From: Acanthornis magna
Taxonomy: Eukaryota > Chordata > Aves > Passeriformes > Acanthizidae
Assembly (NCBI GenBank): GCA_036785705.1
Contig: JAWUZG010000036.1
Coordinates: forward strand, 16,053,501-16,117,500
Direction: 5' to 3'
DNA: 64,000 nt
Positions 48,731 through 61,859 of the stretch are shown piece by piece. Below the pieces are notes generated by a model. The model worked only from the letters and a program-made list of their open reading frames with translations. It did no database searches and had not been told where the DNA came from. A program made the position numbers and the translations under genes. Positions within the stretch are counted from its first letter, which is position 1, and each line of letters starts with the position of its first letter.

Positions 48731-49003
48731 CTTAAACAGGACAAGAGAAAATGGCCTCAAGCTGCACCATGGAAAGTTCAGGTTGGACACCAGGAAGAAT
48801 TTCGTCACTGAAAGGGTTGTCAAGCACTGAGAGAAAGCTGTCCATGGAAATGCTGGAGTCACCATCCCTGGAAGTATTCAAGAAACAGCTGGATGTGGCA
48901 CTTAGGGCTATGGTTTAGTTGGCATAGTGATGATCAGTCTAAGGTGGGTCTGGATGACCATGGAGGTCTTTTCCAGCCTTAGTCATTCTATGACAATGAT
49001 TCT
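48731..49003 (+). mobile_element. CR1 LINE 3' UTR fragment, plus strand
   Basis: A plus-oriented CR1 tail beginning near 'acaagagaaaatggcctcaa', followed by 'gctgcaccatggaaagttca', 'gttggacaccaggaagaatt', 'gaaagggttgtcaagcactg' and 'tggatgtggcacttagggct'. It ends with 'agtcattctatgacaatgat'. The 'ggtttagttggcatagtg' block marks a subfamily different from the copies at 36 and 41.6 kb, and is shared with the copy at 50.6 kb. Confidence 0.93.
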
Positions 49004-50583
49004 AAAAGTTACATTTTAGGCTATGGTGCCCTTCAAAGTTCCAGTCACATGACTTTGTTGCTTTCTGTGCTTTTTGTCAGAGCCGTTGCCCATCCTATTT
49101 CCACAGGACCTTCTCCTTCAGGCAACTCGTCTGTTCTTGATGTGCATTTGAGCTCTCCATCCTCAAAGATAGCGTAGCAGGTACACAGTGCAGGCCATAG
49201 GTAGCAAGCCTTGGCCCTTGCTGGATCTTTGGTCATCATCCCACAGGGCCCCAGTTCTGGGGGCAGTACTGCAGGGTGGGGTCTCACAAGTGACAAGCAG
49301 AGGAGTCTGAATGTAACAGTATTCTATTTCAGATGGAGGTACTTCTAATACACAAGAGTATTGTGTTTGCCATTATTTCTGACTGCATCATGTTGCGAGC
49401 CTCTAGCTCTTCTTAACTCCATACTAAGCTTTTATTCCTCACAAGCAATTTTCAATGGATTTTTTTGTTATGAGTCACTACGGGGTCAAATTCTTCATAA
49501 TCCAAGCACAAAAAAAATTATTTTCCTTCTAAAAATGTGGAAGAGTTTTATCGCAGCATTTCTGATGGCATGAGATGCTAAAAAAATTTAACTTGGACTG
49601 ATTTACTGTGTTCTGAAAAGTACTCTGTGGCTTTTCCACACACAGAAAATCCTGAACTGTTGTGCCAATAAAAAGTCTATTGCAGATCACATAATTTGTA
49701 TTACTAGCTGCATATCATTCCTTTGGATCTTTTTACATTTGAGTCAGCACCAAAAATATGAAGGACATTCTGAAAAATATCCAATTTAAACTAACAATGA
49801 ATTAAAGGAATTTCAGAAGGCTCTCTTACAGTTTAACTCCATAAATGTGAAAACCTTACAATAAATTCACAAAAATTTGGTTTGCCCTTACCATTGATCC
49901 TTCATCCTTATCCTATTCTTTCTAGTGATTGACATGAGACTTGCTACAAACTACATAGAATTGCCTTGAGTGTAAGTTTTGAAAAATTCTTAAGTGTAAT
50001 ACAGAGAAAATTTGGGTGTATTACTTCCTCCACACCAAGGAACAACATCTACAATTGAATTTTAAAACCACAGCACGAAGAGGTCACTTTGCCAGAGGAG
50101 AATGACTGTAGTATTTGTCTAGGTTTCAGAACTGCCCACAGTTAAACAATCTTACTTTAAACTAAAAATCCCATGCCAAGGAAAATGGTAGTACCTGACA
50201 TTAGGTGTATAAGAACACTGCAAACATGGATGTACTTTGTAAACAGAAAACAAAATTTACATGTTGGAGCTTACTGCATTTGTATTTGAAATGAAACCTG
50301 TTCTTATTTTAAGTATGTATGATATCTTCTGTTGCAGAAATAGTATGTATCGCTATACATTTACTTACCAAAACCCATCTGTACTCATCACCTTCCGTCT
50401 GTCCACCAAATATAAAACAAAAATAATAAATCTTTGGCAGTAAAACGCAAACAGTTCCAGAAACATGCTTACATGCAAGTGATGTGGGCATTTAAATATT
50501 ACTACTGGATGACTGATGATGATTTTTCACTGATAAAACTAGAGAGCTGGAATGCCTTTAGAATTTCTTCTCATGGAGTTTGT
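49004..50583. other. Non-coding DNA with a possible short CR1 scrap
   Basis: The segment at about 49240-49295 ('cagggccccagttctggggg', then 'gcagggtggggtctcacaag') resembles the minus-strand CR1 ORF2 C-terminal region, but only for about 55 bp. The rest of the overlapping 83-codon frame (49045-49296) is not CR1-like and I do not recognise it. 49310-50583 is AT-rich with no feature. Confidence 0.4.
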
Positions 50584-51073
50584 GCTGGTGAGGCCACACC
50601 TGGAGTACTGTGCCCAGATCTGGGCCCCTCATTACAAGGACATTGAGGTGTTGAAGCTGTTGAAGGGTCTGGAGTACAAATCTTATGAGAAGAGGCTGAG
50701 GAAGCCTGGAGAAAGGGAGGCTCAGGAGTGACCTTATCACTCTCTACAATTGCCTGAATGGCAATTGTAGCTAGGGGCATTGGTCTCTTCTCCTAGGCAA
50801 CAAATGACAAGACAAGTTGATGTCACCTCAACCTGCACCACGGGAGGTTCAGGCTTGACTTCAGTAAGAATTCCTTCATGGAAAGGGTTGTTAAGCATTG
50901 GAATGGACTGCCATCCAAATGGTAGAGTCACTGTCCCTGGAGGAGATCAAGAAAGAACCAATTTGATGTGGCACTTAGTGCCATGGTTTAGTTAAGAGGG
51001 CGATACGTTTAAAGGTGGGACTTGATGATCAGAGGTCTTTTACAACCTAAATGATTCTGGGTTCTGTGATTCT
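50584..51073 (+). mobile_element. CR1 LINE ORF2-end and 3' UTR, plus strand
   Basis: Begins in the ORF2 C-terminal region ('ctggtgaggccacacctgga', 'gtactgtgcccagatctggg'). It passes the 'gagaagaggctgaggaagcc' block and the 3' UTR ('gggaggttcaggcttgactt', 'gtggcacttagtgccatggt'), and ends in the tip 'ggttctgtgattctg'. It is 5'-truncated and non-coding. A perfect 11-bp stem with a 5-nt loop lies at 50744-50770, in a segment that pairs less perfectly in typical CR1 sequence. Confidence 0.94.
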
Positions 51074-54000
51074 GTTGCCAACCTTGAGTGATCAAAAAAG
51101 AAGAAAAAGGAAAAAAAGGAAAAAAAATCCCAGTCACAAAAAGCTGAAGGTGTTGGTAAAAACAATGAGATTTAAATAAAAATATATGTTGAAGGTTGTT
51201 TATTTACCTAAAGATGTTTGAATTTGCAGTGTTCTTCTTCCGTGTTTTGTTCAGTAGGCCAGTTTGTGGAGTGTTATTTATTTATGTATGTATATTTTTA
51301 GTGAAAGATGAGATTATGATGTAGTCATTAGCTCCTTAAGAGATATGTTAAATTGTAAGAACTGTCAAAATGGTGTGTAATTATCACTGACTTGAGAATA
51401 TTTTATCCAATTTTGAGGAAGTTCTGACATTTAGAGTATATTTTTCAAAGTACATTAACAATTGCCTCTGAAACTTGTAGTGCCAGAATTAGAAAGACAT
51501 GTACGCAAATATACCCACGAAGTAGAACACTGACACTGCTGCGGAATGCAATGTGGAACTAGAAATTATGTACTTAGTGGTTCAGTGTGATGCCAGGCTT
51601 TTTCTTCTAATAGCAGTAAGGTTGTCATGCATACAGGCAACTGACTGGGCATTAGAAAAATTGCCTCAGATATTGACATAGAAAAATCATTTATGGAGAT
51701 TAAAAAGCATGCCATGGAAGAAATCAGAGTTTATAAAACAAGCAGAATGGTCCAACAAAATCCAGAGTCATACAATGACAAAATCATAGTTTAGTTTTTT
51801 TCTTCTACATCTCCATGGTTTAGTAATTCTAAGATATATTTCAAGTCATTCAGAAGCACACAAATAGATGAGAACAACTGCCTTCCTGAATAATTGTTAT
51901 TTATTCTGAAACATAATTCATAGTATCATAGAAAATGGAAATGTTAAATACATTATATTCACACTCAACTTCATAGAAAAGGGGCCATCTTAGTTTTAAA
52001 AATCAGTTTTGTAGCAAGAACTAACTAGAAATATCACCACAGTCTTCTCAGAGACAAGCTACTGATTAGCACTGAGTCCAGGATATTTAAATTATACTGG
52101 GTATTGGCACTTAGCCAATACAATAACTATGCCAGTTGCAACACATGTTTCATGTGTTGTATATAGGCAATTGGACAGGTGGTTGTATTAGTCCCACATG
52201 AAAAATACTTAGAAGTAGAGACAATTAACTGTGTGTGTTTCCCTGAATTCCGCCCGAGGGACAGAACAAGGAGTGCAGCACAGGCAAGCCTTTTTCAGCC
52301 CTCACCCTCAAGCTCATTGACACTAATCAAGGAAGGGCAGCAAGGAGACAGATGATGAAAGATGTTCCCAAGCTCCTTCAAACTGATTTGGTTTAGAAAC
52401 CGCATCAAAGGATGTGGTCAGGAGCACAGCTCTTGGTTTGACATCTGTGGAGCTGCATCCATTAGGACTCACCTCCTCATCTTCTCCACTCTGTCCTGGG
52501 CTGTCTGGTGAATGTTGAACTTGGCTGCATGGTTTTCACACGAGTGTCTTTTACAGAAAAGGCACAATTACACCCTCTTTCTTTTTTCTAGGTATCATCA
52601 TAAGAATATTCTACCTGGCATTAAATACAGGACTAAAAACACAGAGCCAGCCACTTACAGCAAATAATTTAGAACTCGCAGTACTAGAACTTCAAAGGGA
52701 ATTCCCATCCATTACAACTAATGAATGGGAACCACACTCTTTTGATAGCTCAGTGGGCTATATCTGGTTTTACTTCATAACCTTCCAATTATATGTAGGC
52801 TTCTCCTTGTTCACATCTATATTCTTCATTCGGAAAAAAACCCCAAGTGTGAATCTTTGGGACATGCGAGATAGACTAAATCTCCTGTTGCGACTTCACT
52901 CTACAGGGTCTGTGTTGCACTCACTCTTCGGATTTTCATAGCCTCTGAAAGACCTGGATGCTTAGGGGTTGCAACTATTTCAAGTTCAGATGGAGACTGA
53001 TATAGCTCTCCAGTTAAATGCTAAGCATTTTTTTCAGTCTGTGGGAAGGATTGGTCTGAGAAAATTGACAGAGATGGAAAAGAATAAACTGAGAGCCATT
53101 TATAGAGCTCTATTTTGATAAAAGGCTTCAGGGATTCTATATTTCACCTTGCTTACACTAGTTAATTTCTAGGATATGGGGATCAAAAAGTAACAGCTTA
53201 GAGCTCAGGATCATGCTCCACACCTTCAGCTGCTGACAGTTTTGCCTGAGCAAGAACAGCATGGCATGATGCACAGTAACAGCAGATATGTCTGTGAAAG
53301 CTGGTCAGATTTCTGCATACATAGAGACTAACCAGAACTGTACACACAGGGTGTTTAAATGTCACTTTTCTGCATGGTAACAGCTGATACCACTCAGCCC
53401 TTCCCCTCTTCTCTTTGGAAATTTCCCTCAAGTGCACAGAGTCTAATGCAATGGCCAAATACAGCTCAACTGTGTCAAACTCTGGTGTGGGTTAGTGACA
53501 ATAATATTCAGGATATAAATATCCTAATTCTGGCTTAACCTTGGGCCACCAGACTGCATGACAAGTATGCAGAGGACCAAATATGTGCGTGGAGGACTAT
53601 AACTTATAGCTGCCACAGTTGACAGGCATTCCCATTCAGAAGGCCCCTAGGGATTCACACATAACTATCTCACCACCCTCTGAAATATTGATGGCAAGGA
53701 CTTCTTTAATTTTAAGACCCCTGATCTTTCTCAGGACAGTTGCACATCTGTTGGTTTTGGTTTTTTTTTTTTTTTCCCACCAGTACTTGCCCTTTTTATT
53801 GCATGGTACTTTAAATTGTCAGTATTGACAGTCCTTTAAAAGTCACCTTTTTGTGACTTTTTGCAGCAGAACACAGGAATTTGCAGCAGAACAAAGGAAC
53901 TTTGCACAGGGTTAATGACTTGAAAACTGTTAATGAATCTCATTAATAATTAGCTGGAAAGTAACCCTGATATCATTGCCTGATTCCAGAAGAAAAGAGG

Positions 54001-57000
54001 AATCATACTTTGCTTTTTAATGAGGAAGCTAGAAAGAACTGGTGAGGAAATTACTTGACTCCGCAAATATCTACAGTCACATCTGAGAAGTATCAGAAGT
54101 ACATAGATATTTATGAAACAGCCTATAGAGTGTCAGAACAGGACTTAGAAAATGGATCAATTCTTTTACATTACCCATTTTAGGCACACTAATAGCTCTC
54201 TCACTCTCACTACAACTGCAGCTGAAAAGCTGTGGCAAGGAGGAATATTCTGCGAGTGCTGGAAAGCAGGAACTGTTTTAGCTCTAGAAAAAGCAGCAGA
54301 TGAGATGCACCACATGAATATGGCCAACATATGCAAACCAAATATTACAAATCAAATTAAATATAAATAGTGCTTAAAAAATGGCACACACAGGGACTCT
54401 TCACAAGTATTTCCCTAATTCTAGAAACTCCACAAGGACTTGTACAAAAAAATCACACACTGAACTATTATTAGGAAAATCTCATCTGTCAATGGATTTA
54501 TTTGCAAACATTATGTTTCATTGCCTGTCTTACAAATCTACACATTACTTCATCCCAATAACATCATTATAAGGTTGTGTGGTATTGGCCAAGGTTAAAT
54601 AGCACTCAGTTTGTTTCAATCTACAAACTGAAGTCAATCAACATGCCTTGATATCACTCCTCCAAATCCTTGATAGAACTGAATAATAAAGAAGAGGTAA
54701 ATCAAACCTAACTACTTTAGCTCCAGCCAGTCTGTCTCCACTCAAAGCATCCATTCATCTGGGAAGTACATCAAAATTTATAGCACAGACATTTACCATG
54801 AAAGGCTTTAACACTATGAGGAATCTTATACTCGTGTCTTGAAAGCCAATGATATGACACAGAGCCTATATTTGCACTGTCCTACAGTAGTGCTCAGTAG
54901 TTGACTACAACAGCAAGCAAAAGCACTTATTAGGCTGCGAATGTTATTTAGTCTATGTATGCTGATACTGGATTTGTTTTCCTCAAAGCTGAAAACAACA
55001 AAAGATTAGAAATGGTAACAGCTCCAGCCTTCTTTTTCTACCTCTAGCTGAGAGTACAGAATCCCAGAATATTGATGTAGTTCCCCATCAAAAAGTTGGG
55101 CAACACATTTCTGTTTCCAATATCGCAACTGAGTGACACAGAGCAGAAAAATACTTGCAGAGGGAATATAGAGCAAATATATTTTCCTAGACAGTGACAG
55201 TTCATGAAAATAATCTGGTTTGCAAATATTTCTATTGCTGGCAAATTCATGCTTTAATTCTCAACATTAGTAGCGATAATATGAAAGAGATGAGCATCTG
55301 AATTACTCTCTTAACATGAAACAATAATCATCTTGTTTGGACAAACACTCACAGCTTCTTAGAAGGACCCTCCAGTGTATAAGAGACGGCAGAAGCATAC
55401 CTCTGTTTCCTCTTTTAACCGTTAAGTCTAATTACAATGCATATTCCGCATCAGAAATATACGTGGCTAAAGCAATACATAGCACATCCATGTTCCGCTG
55501 TGTTTTCCTTTATGTTTGGACAAGTGGAAATCAGCTGAATTCGTCCCACACTATTTTTCCAGGTTGGGCTACCGACAGAGAAGGCAATTGCACAGTTCTT
55601 GGAGTGAGTCCCCTTTGCAACTTCGGTATTGACAACAATTTGGATAATGAAGCCTGAACATTAGTAAGAGGGGTATCTATCTGAGACTCTCAATCCTCAA
55701 TGAGTATGCTAACAGGTAAACAACTTTACATTAATGTAGCAGGAATCTTCATGCATTCATGAGTAATCAGCTGTCCTCATTGTTAAACTACAACATCAAC
55801 ACATAGCATGTTATGTTATGTTACAGACTGTATGATTTTACCACAGAGAAATACAATAGTTTTCAAAGGTTTCTGCTATCCTAGTCAAAATAGGATATTA
55901 TGACTGATTATATGAACTGTATTATATTTTAAGGGGAGGAAGTTCTAGTTGTAATTAAGTTTACTTAGGATTTCATTTGCTTTTCTTCTTTATTTAAAGG
56001 CGAGAAACTTCTTTTTTGAGAAACTTTTCTTGTTTTTTCAGGGCCTTCTTTATAACTAGTTTGGTAATAATATTCATCCCTTTCCTCTTCCCATCCAGAA
56101 GAGTTCAGCAGTTCAAAGTCTTCTTGCCTTTTTCTCTCTAAGTTTACTTCAGCAAATCTACGAAAGAAAGTTGTGCTTAGAACTTAAGAAATGTACCAGC
56201 TGGTAATGGACAGAAAGTTTCAGCTTGGGAAACCATTCTTTCAAAAGCAACTTCTCTTTCTGGCCTATATTTACTCTGAATAATTCACATTTTCCCCACT
56301 CTTGTGCTTTTGTCTTCTGTTGTGTTTGCTAATTGCTGGCCAATGTCTATGCATTCACTTTTCAGGAGGGCTTTTAATTTGACATGACTAATGCATATTA
56401 AGAAAAAAACAAGTGAAAAGCGGAAACACAACACCATAAGGTAAGCTATGTGAAGTCAAGCATGGCCTGAGTTGCTAACCCTGACAAGTTTATCTTTTGA
56501 TACAACTCCATTTCTTTGCTGGAGCAAGTGTGTGGGGGTCTCTGTCATTCTGTTATAAAGCTGCTAGAGTTGAGAAAAGTAAGACTTTCTTCTCCATCAG
56601 GTATTTCAAAAATGGAAGAGAATGATATTGCATGTTGTCCCAAAATGTCTTCAGAAGTTTCAGCACTTCTTTGGAAAAGGAAAACTCCTGCCACATTTCC
56701 TTTTGAAACGAGATTTAATTTCAGATATTTCAAATGAAACGCCCAACAACAACAGATGGAACCACAGCTCTCAAGTGCTACTCTACTGGAATTAGCAAAG
56801 CTGAAAACCCACCTGGACTGCTGATTTCTAGGGCAACACACAAGATAGGAGCTTCCAGGGGTGCCAACCCATTAAATCTTAGGTCACAAACCTGAGGATG
56901 CATTACAGCATATGTCTAGCATACAGCTAAGCAAACTGGCAAAGCTCTGATAGAAATTTGCCTGGTAATAAATCTTTGTAGCTCTCCTTGCAGGGAGTGC

Positions 57001-58950
57001 TCTTAGACTGTCCCCAGATTTCCAGGTTAGTATTTTCCTGTGAGCTGATTTCATGCTTATTAGTAGACATTTTTTAATAGAAAAAGAAGATCAGTTTAGA
57101 CATTTCTGAGCTGTTCTAGTAAAATTTGTTACGTGATATCAGGTATTATTCCCATTTCTTGTTATCTCAGTTTCCCCTGATTTTGTTTTGGGTGAATTAA
57201 TTTTCATTATAGACAATCTATTAGATCCTGCTATCTGTCACATCCTTTAGTTCACAGCTCTAACTGAGCTTGAGTTGAGTCACATCCTTCATGTCGCAGC
57301 CACTTGCTTGATCTTTCCCGGCCAATGCTCTTTCTCCTCACTAATCGTCCTCACTAATCAGGCTAATTCTGCTACTTCTTGAAAGTACTAACCTCCCTTC
57401 CTGTTGTGAAAATGTTTTTACATTTTCTAAGAAAGGGTGATTCACATAGAGTGGTATGTTAGAGCAGCAAGTTTTACACACACATCATTCATGCCATGCT
57501 AAAAAATATTAAGAGATGCCTAATTAATTAAGATGTAGCAGAAGCTGACTGCTGTGCACTGTGCTGTGTTGGACCATGTTCTGAACTGACTAGCATTAAT
57601 GAGAGGCTGAGGCCCCCTTGGGATTCTGATAAACTGTTTTTGGTTATCCACAGGTTTTCAGTGACTGACAATGGTGTGTCCCGTTTTTCCACATTAATGC
57701 AGGTTTTCTAGAAATCATCACGTTATATCAGCAATCTCACCGCATTACAGTCAAATCTTCCTACATGCCTCATACTGAATTCATGTGAAACAGCAAACAT
57801 GGATTGCTGTCAGTTTTGCAGTTTTTCATATGATACATATTTTGAGCTGAAAATTTGACCTTATTCTTGTTCAAACTCCTTCCTACTCTGAAATATATTG
57901 AAGACCTTATGTACATCCCTCCTATCATTTGTCACAGATGACCTCTGAAAGGCAGTAAGATTTGCTCAAACATATGCTTCGTCAGAGGGTGCACTACATG
58001 TATCACTTCCGTTTTCTGAAAATATTACCTTGAAACATTTTTCTAGATTCCGTATTTTGAAGAAATGTGTCAGCCTTCACTCTCTGTGAAGGAAGCTGTC
58101 TGGCCATATGTATTCACAACACGTATGCAGAGCTCAAACACCTGTAACTCAGATACTTAAGGCTTTTTGATAATCCCTTAGTGAATCTGATTCCATAGGG
58201 TAAAACTGAGCTACATTTAGTCCAACTTCCACATGCTGTCTGACAATACTGCTTCAAGAGAAACTCTTCTCACATGTCTTAGATCAACACTGAGAAGCAG
58301 CTCCACAGGAATCTGTAAGATCAGAAGAATAATTTGGTGTCACCTTGAGAGCTGTCAAGCACAAAGGATGACCAAAATAGGTACAGCTCTCTTCCAGTAC
58401 ACTATGGTTACCATATGTGATTTATATGGAAGTATATCATAATATCCCATGACAATGTCTACCAAAGCACAGGCAACAGGAACCTACCATACCAATATAT
58501 TATTACAATTTATTAACTAATTTCTCAGCTACAATTGCAACATTTGCATGTTCTCACTCCATCAATAATCATATTCTTGCCTAAAAAAATACAGATATTA
58601 ATTAAAGGTGGATCTATAGTTCATTTGCTATTGGTGCAGGTTTTAATGCTGTTATCTAATAATAGAATTTCGAATACAGTATAGGGATGATGAGTTAACT
58701 ACATGTGGCAAGATCTATTGCCAGATCACAACCAGGGTGAAAGGATTTGGGGCTACAGGTTGGAGAGACATAGGTGAGCCAGCAAAGGTCATGGTCACCT
58801 GCAGCTCATTAGCTTCCAAGGAAGCAGCCTGCAGCAGCAGAAAAAAAGGGGAAGGGAGCTCCTAGTGAAATTCAAAGGGTAAGATTTGATCTTACACTGT
58901 AATGAAGGGTTTCTCCAGATTTTTTATTTGTTTGCTTCCTACTATTCCTT
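51074..58950. other. Non-coding single-copy DNA with one exon-like open frame
   Basis: AT-rich, no transposon recognised apart from a doubtful CR1-tip-like scrap near 51918-51943. It contains a perfect 9-bp hairpin at 52139-52159, the terminal-exon-like segment at 52592-53088 and a run of 15 T at 53761-53775. All other open frames are under about 110 codons. Confidence 0.5.
52592..53088 (+). other. Terminal-exon-like open segment, unrecognised
   Basis: A pyrimidine tract and acceptor-like 'ctttcttttttctag' end at 52591. The frame containing the peptide GYIWFYFITFQLYVGFSLF is open from 52519 to TAG at 52939-52941, about 140 codons with no ATG near its start. Downstream of the proposed acceptor it reads about 116 codons, with one hydrophobic segment (about 52759-52830) followed by a basic IRKK. 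An AATAAA lies at 53083-53088. I do not recognise the peptide; a run of this length can occur by chance. Confidence 0.12.

Positions 58951-58977
<27 letters not shown>
58951..58977 (+). repeat. Poly-A run, 27 nt
   Basis: 27 uninterrupted A. CR1 elements do not end in poly-A, so it is not a CR1 tail. No recognisable retrocopied gene or duplicated target site flanks it. Confidence 0.9.
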
Positions 58978-58981
<4 letters not shown>

Positions 58982-61717
58982 AAACTGTATTCCTATCTTG
59001 CTGTGGCTTTCTAAGAACTTGGTGGCAAAAACCATAGAGAACTATGTTTCCATATAGATAGGAAAATATATGGGATGTTACAGGTTTCAGATCACTACTC
59101 TGCAATATCAGTCTTCCAAAACTGGATATTTACAGTTAGGATTAAAAAGATAGGGGAGGTATTGTATGGCATTCATACCTTCAAGACTAGCTTGTCACAG
59201 AGGAGATTCTGCATCTTTTCAAAGAAGCAGACTTTATTTTCAATAAAGACCAAAGGCGTTAGTGGATTGAAACTTGATTTTTCTTGTAGGCTGAGTTCTG
59301 GGGGCTAATTTTTTCGGATGAGAATGAATTCAGACATTTCCTAAGAAGAGTAGATGAAGGAACTTGCAGAGACTGTAACTCCCTGAGAGAGTCTGATTAA
59401 TTAGCAGCAACTTGCTTTTAGTTAGTGTGGAGCACAGATCTGTAGCAAGTCACATCATGCTATCATTGCAAGCAGGAGTCCAATAAACTCCATAGCACGA
59501 TGATTGTAATACAGCCAGCATCTTGGCAGCCTGCTTCAGCTAACTTTGCACCCGGCTGGAGGATACGCATACCATGCTTGACATTCAGCCACTCCATGCC
59601 ACCGAGTAAATCACAAGGGAACACTTATTTTGATGAATGTCAGATTATATGATGAATACCAGAAGCACAACATGAAGTATGTTGTAAGAACTGGAAGAAG
59701 AAAGAAAAGGAGCTGTCCTCATTAAAGTCTGTGTCATGTCTTGACATGGGATTAAAACATGTAGAGAGAGACACTAACTGAAAAGTGTTCCTAACCATGT
59801 TGGTACAGACACAGTTGTAGAAAATATCTGCAACTGTACCCATAAAATATATTATAATTTCGTTGGGAATATGATTTTATTGCAATTCTGCCTGGAGTTA
59901 GTATGCAAGACAAAACATATCACATATCTTATGAAAGACAAAACATATCACATATATGGTCTGCACCCACTTCACAAATTCAGGACCTTCTTACTCCCTT
60001 TGCAACTCAGGCTGTTTTTCTGGCTTTAAATTACCTGTTGCTAAGCAAAGACTTGAGCAAAAATCTTCAGTGGTCATCTCAAGACATTTGGACATGCTTC
60101 TGTAGACACATGAAACAAGATCAGAGACTACTTACATGCCAAACTGGGGGACATATATGAAAGACACAAAGCAGGAACTAAAAGCTTTTGTTATCTTGCT
60201 GGCAGACAAGGAAAGGCTGTGAATTATCTGGGGCCTTGCTTCCAGCCCTCAGCCTACAGCAGAGTTACAGTTTTCTGTCTGCAAACTGTGATCCTGGACA
60301 GAAGTGTAGTACAGAAATATTCACACAGTTTATGTGAAACCAAAAATGAAAGACAAATTTTAGTCAGGCATGAAAACCTGATCTCCGTGCTTGACTTCAA
60401 AGGCATTAAGGGCTTCTTATTTAAAGATCAGACTGTTTGGAAAACTAATGACTGACCCTTATAGGACAAACTGAGAGACATCTATTCAATCCTACAGAAA
60501 GCTTTCAAGGAACAAGAACTGCTGAAGAAAAGGATAAAGGAATAACTCTGGTTGGTATGGAACAAGAGAAAGGTAAGCAGTGGAAGATGGAAGCAGCAGG
60601 AAATAAAGAAAGCAGGATGGAGACGTGATGATCTACAGTGCCTGGAGGGAAAAAATCACCTTGCCCTGTGGCACAGGAAAAAAGGAGCAGCATCTAAAAT
60701 GTCTGTCAGCCCTTAACTGCCATATTTATGATTATAACACTTGATCAGCAAACCATTTGATTGCGGCTGGATTGGGAAACCAGCTGCCGTTGCTGTTGAG
60801 ATAAACAGCAGTATTCGTGTGGTGACATGTGGCTGAGTACTGGCGAGGTGTGTTCTGAGGCCAGTGGGGAACTGCTAGCTGTTGATAGGAAACCCACAAA
60901 ATGAGAAGTGTTGCTTCTTCGATACCATCATAGCTGGCACATAGGGAATTTCCTTCTGTGCTGGGCAGCAGAGCAGTGTGAACCATGACCAGAGCAGAAC
61001 ACCAAAACCTCTTGGGGAGTATTACTTTAGGTTCTGAGTAGTATGCTGCCAAATAGAAAACAAAATTTTAGAGGAAGTTATTCAATCCACAGTTGGCTTA
61101 GCTTTGGGAGATACACCTGAGGCTAGTTCCAGCTGCAGTTCCAACTCTGTACAGGTTTTCATCTTACCCATCCAAGCACCTGATGAAGGCACTTTTTAAA
61201 ATTTGCATTCTTGAATTACATGAAGACTGATTCCTGGGTTTCTAAGTCCCATTTCAAACTGTCTGCTTAAATACACTGTATGCAATTAGCATTATCACCT
61301 CAATAGCAACAGGGAAAATTCCAGGTCAGGTAAGGTAGTGACCTTAACAAACCACTGAACTGAGCATGGAAGACAATTGCTAGTTCAGGACAGAAGCCCT
61401 GACAGTGCAATGGCAAATAGTTTTTCCACTCTGTTTTGCAAGTGCTACTGGGTACATTGCCAGCTTGAAAAGCCTTACCCTATAGCAGGTATCTGCTCAA
61501 CTACATGGATCTGTCACTCAGAGGACTGAAATAACTGACAGCCAGTACTAGGTTAACATTTGCCCACATACATGATGTCAAGAGGTAATGATGCACATGC
61601 TACTAGTGCTTATCACAAGTGTCTGCTGATGGTGGAGAAATAGTGATATGCCTTTCCCCTTCTGTTTGGGTTTTTTTTCTTTTATTCCTTTTTGTTGTTG
61701 TTGTTGTTTTTGGTTGG
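58978..61717. other. Non-coding single-copy DNA
   Basis: No gene recognised. It contains the short direct repeat at 59907-59955. The 106-codon minus-strand frame at 60732-61052 shows no family signature or transcript context. Confidence 0.5.
59907..59955 (+). repeat. 21-bp direct repeat at 28-bp spacing
   Basis: Two identical 21-base copies starting AAGACAAAACATATC, at 59907-59927 and 59935-59955, separated by CTTATGA. The preceding TATG is also shared, so this is a 28-bp tandem duplication with slight divergence. Confidence 0.88.
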
Positions 61718-61826
61718 TTTTCTTTTCTTTTCTTTTCTTTTCTTTTCTTTTCTTTTCTTTTCTTTTCTTTTCTTTTCTTTTCTTTTCTTTTCTTTTCTTT
61801 TCTTTTCTTTTCTTTTCTTTTCTTTT
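61718..61826 (+). repeat. (TTTTC)21 microsatellite
   Basis: Twenty-one perfect TTTTC units (61718-61822) plus TTTT, giving a 109-nt pure pyrimidine tract. It is preceded by (TTG)n and GGTT sequence. The two overlapping F/S/L-rich open frames (61619-61909, 61648-61935) are translations of this repeat, not proteins. Confidence 0.97.
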
Positions 61827-61828
61827 GT

Positions 61829-61859
61829 GGGAGGGGGTTGTTTTGGGGTTTTTTTGGGG
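61829..61859 (+). other. Canonical G-quadruplex motif
   Basis: Four G-runs (61829-61831, 61833-61837, 61845-61848, 61856-61859) are separated by loops of 1, 7 and 7 nt, meeting the usual G3+N1-7 rule. It lies 2 nt after the pyrimidine array and is followed by more G-runs (61873-61895). Confidence 0.75.

Noticed and set aside
49045..49296. 83-codon minus-strand frame as a gene
   Set aside because: Its first part is likely a CR1 scrap; the rest has no signature.
51918..51943. Possible CR1 3' tip
   Set aside because: Only 'atagtatcatagaaaatgg' matches, with no CR1 body on either side.
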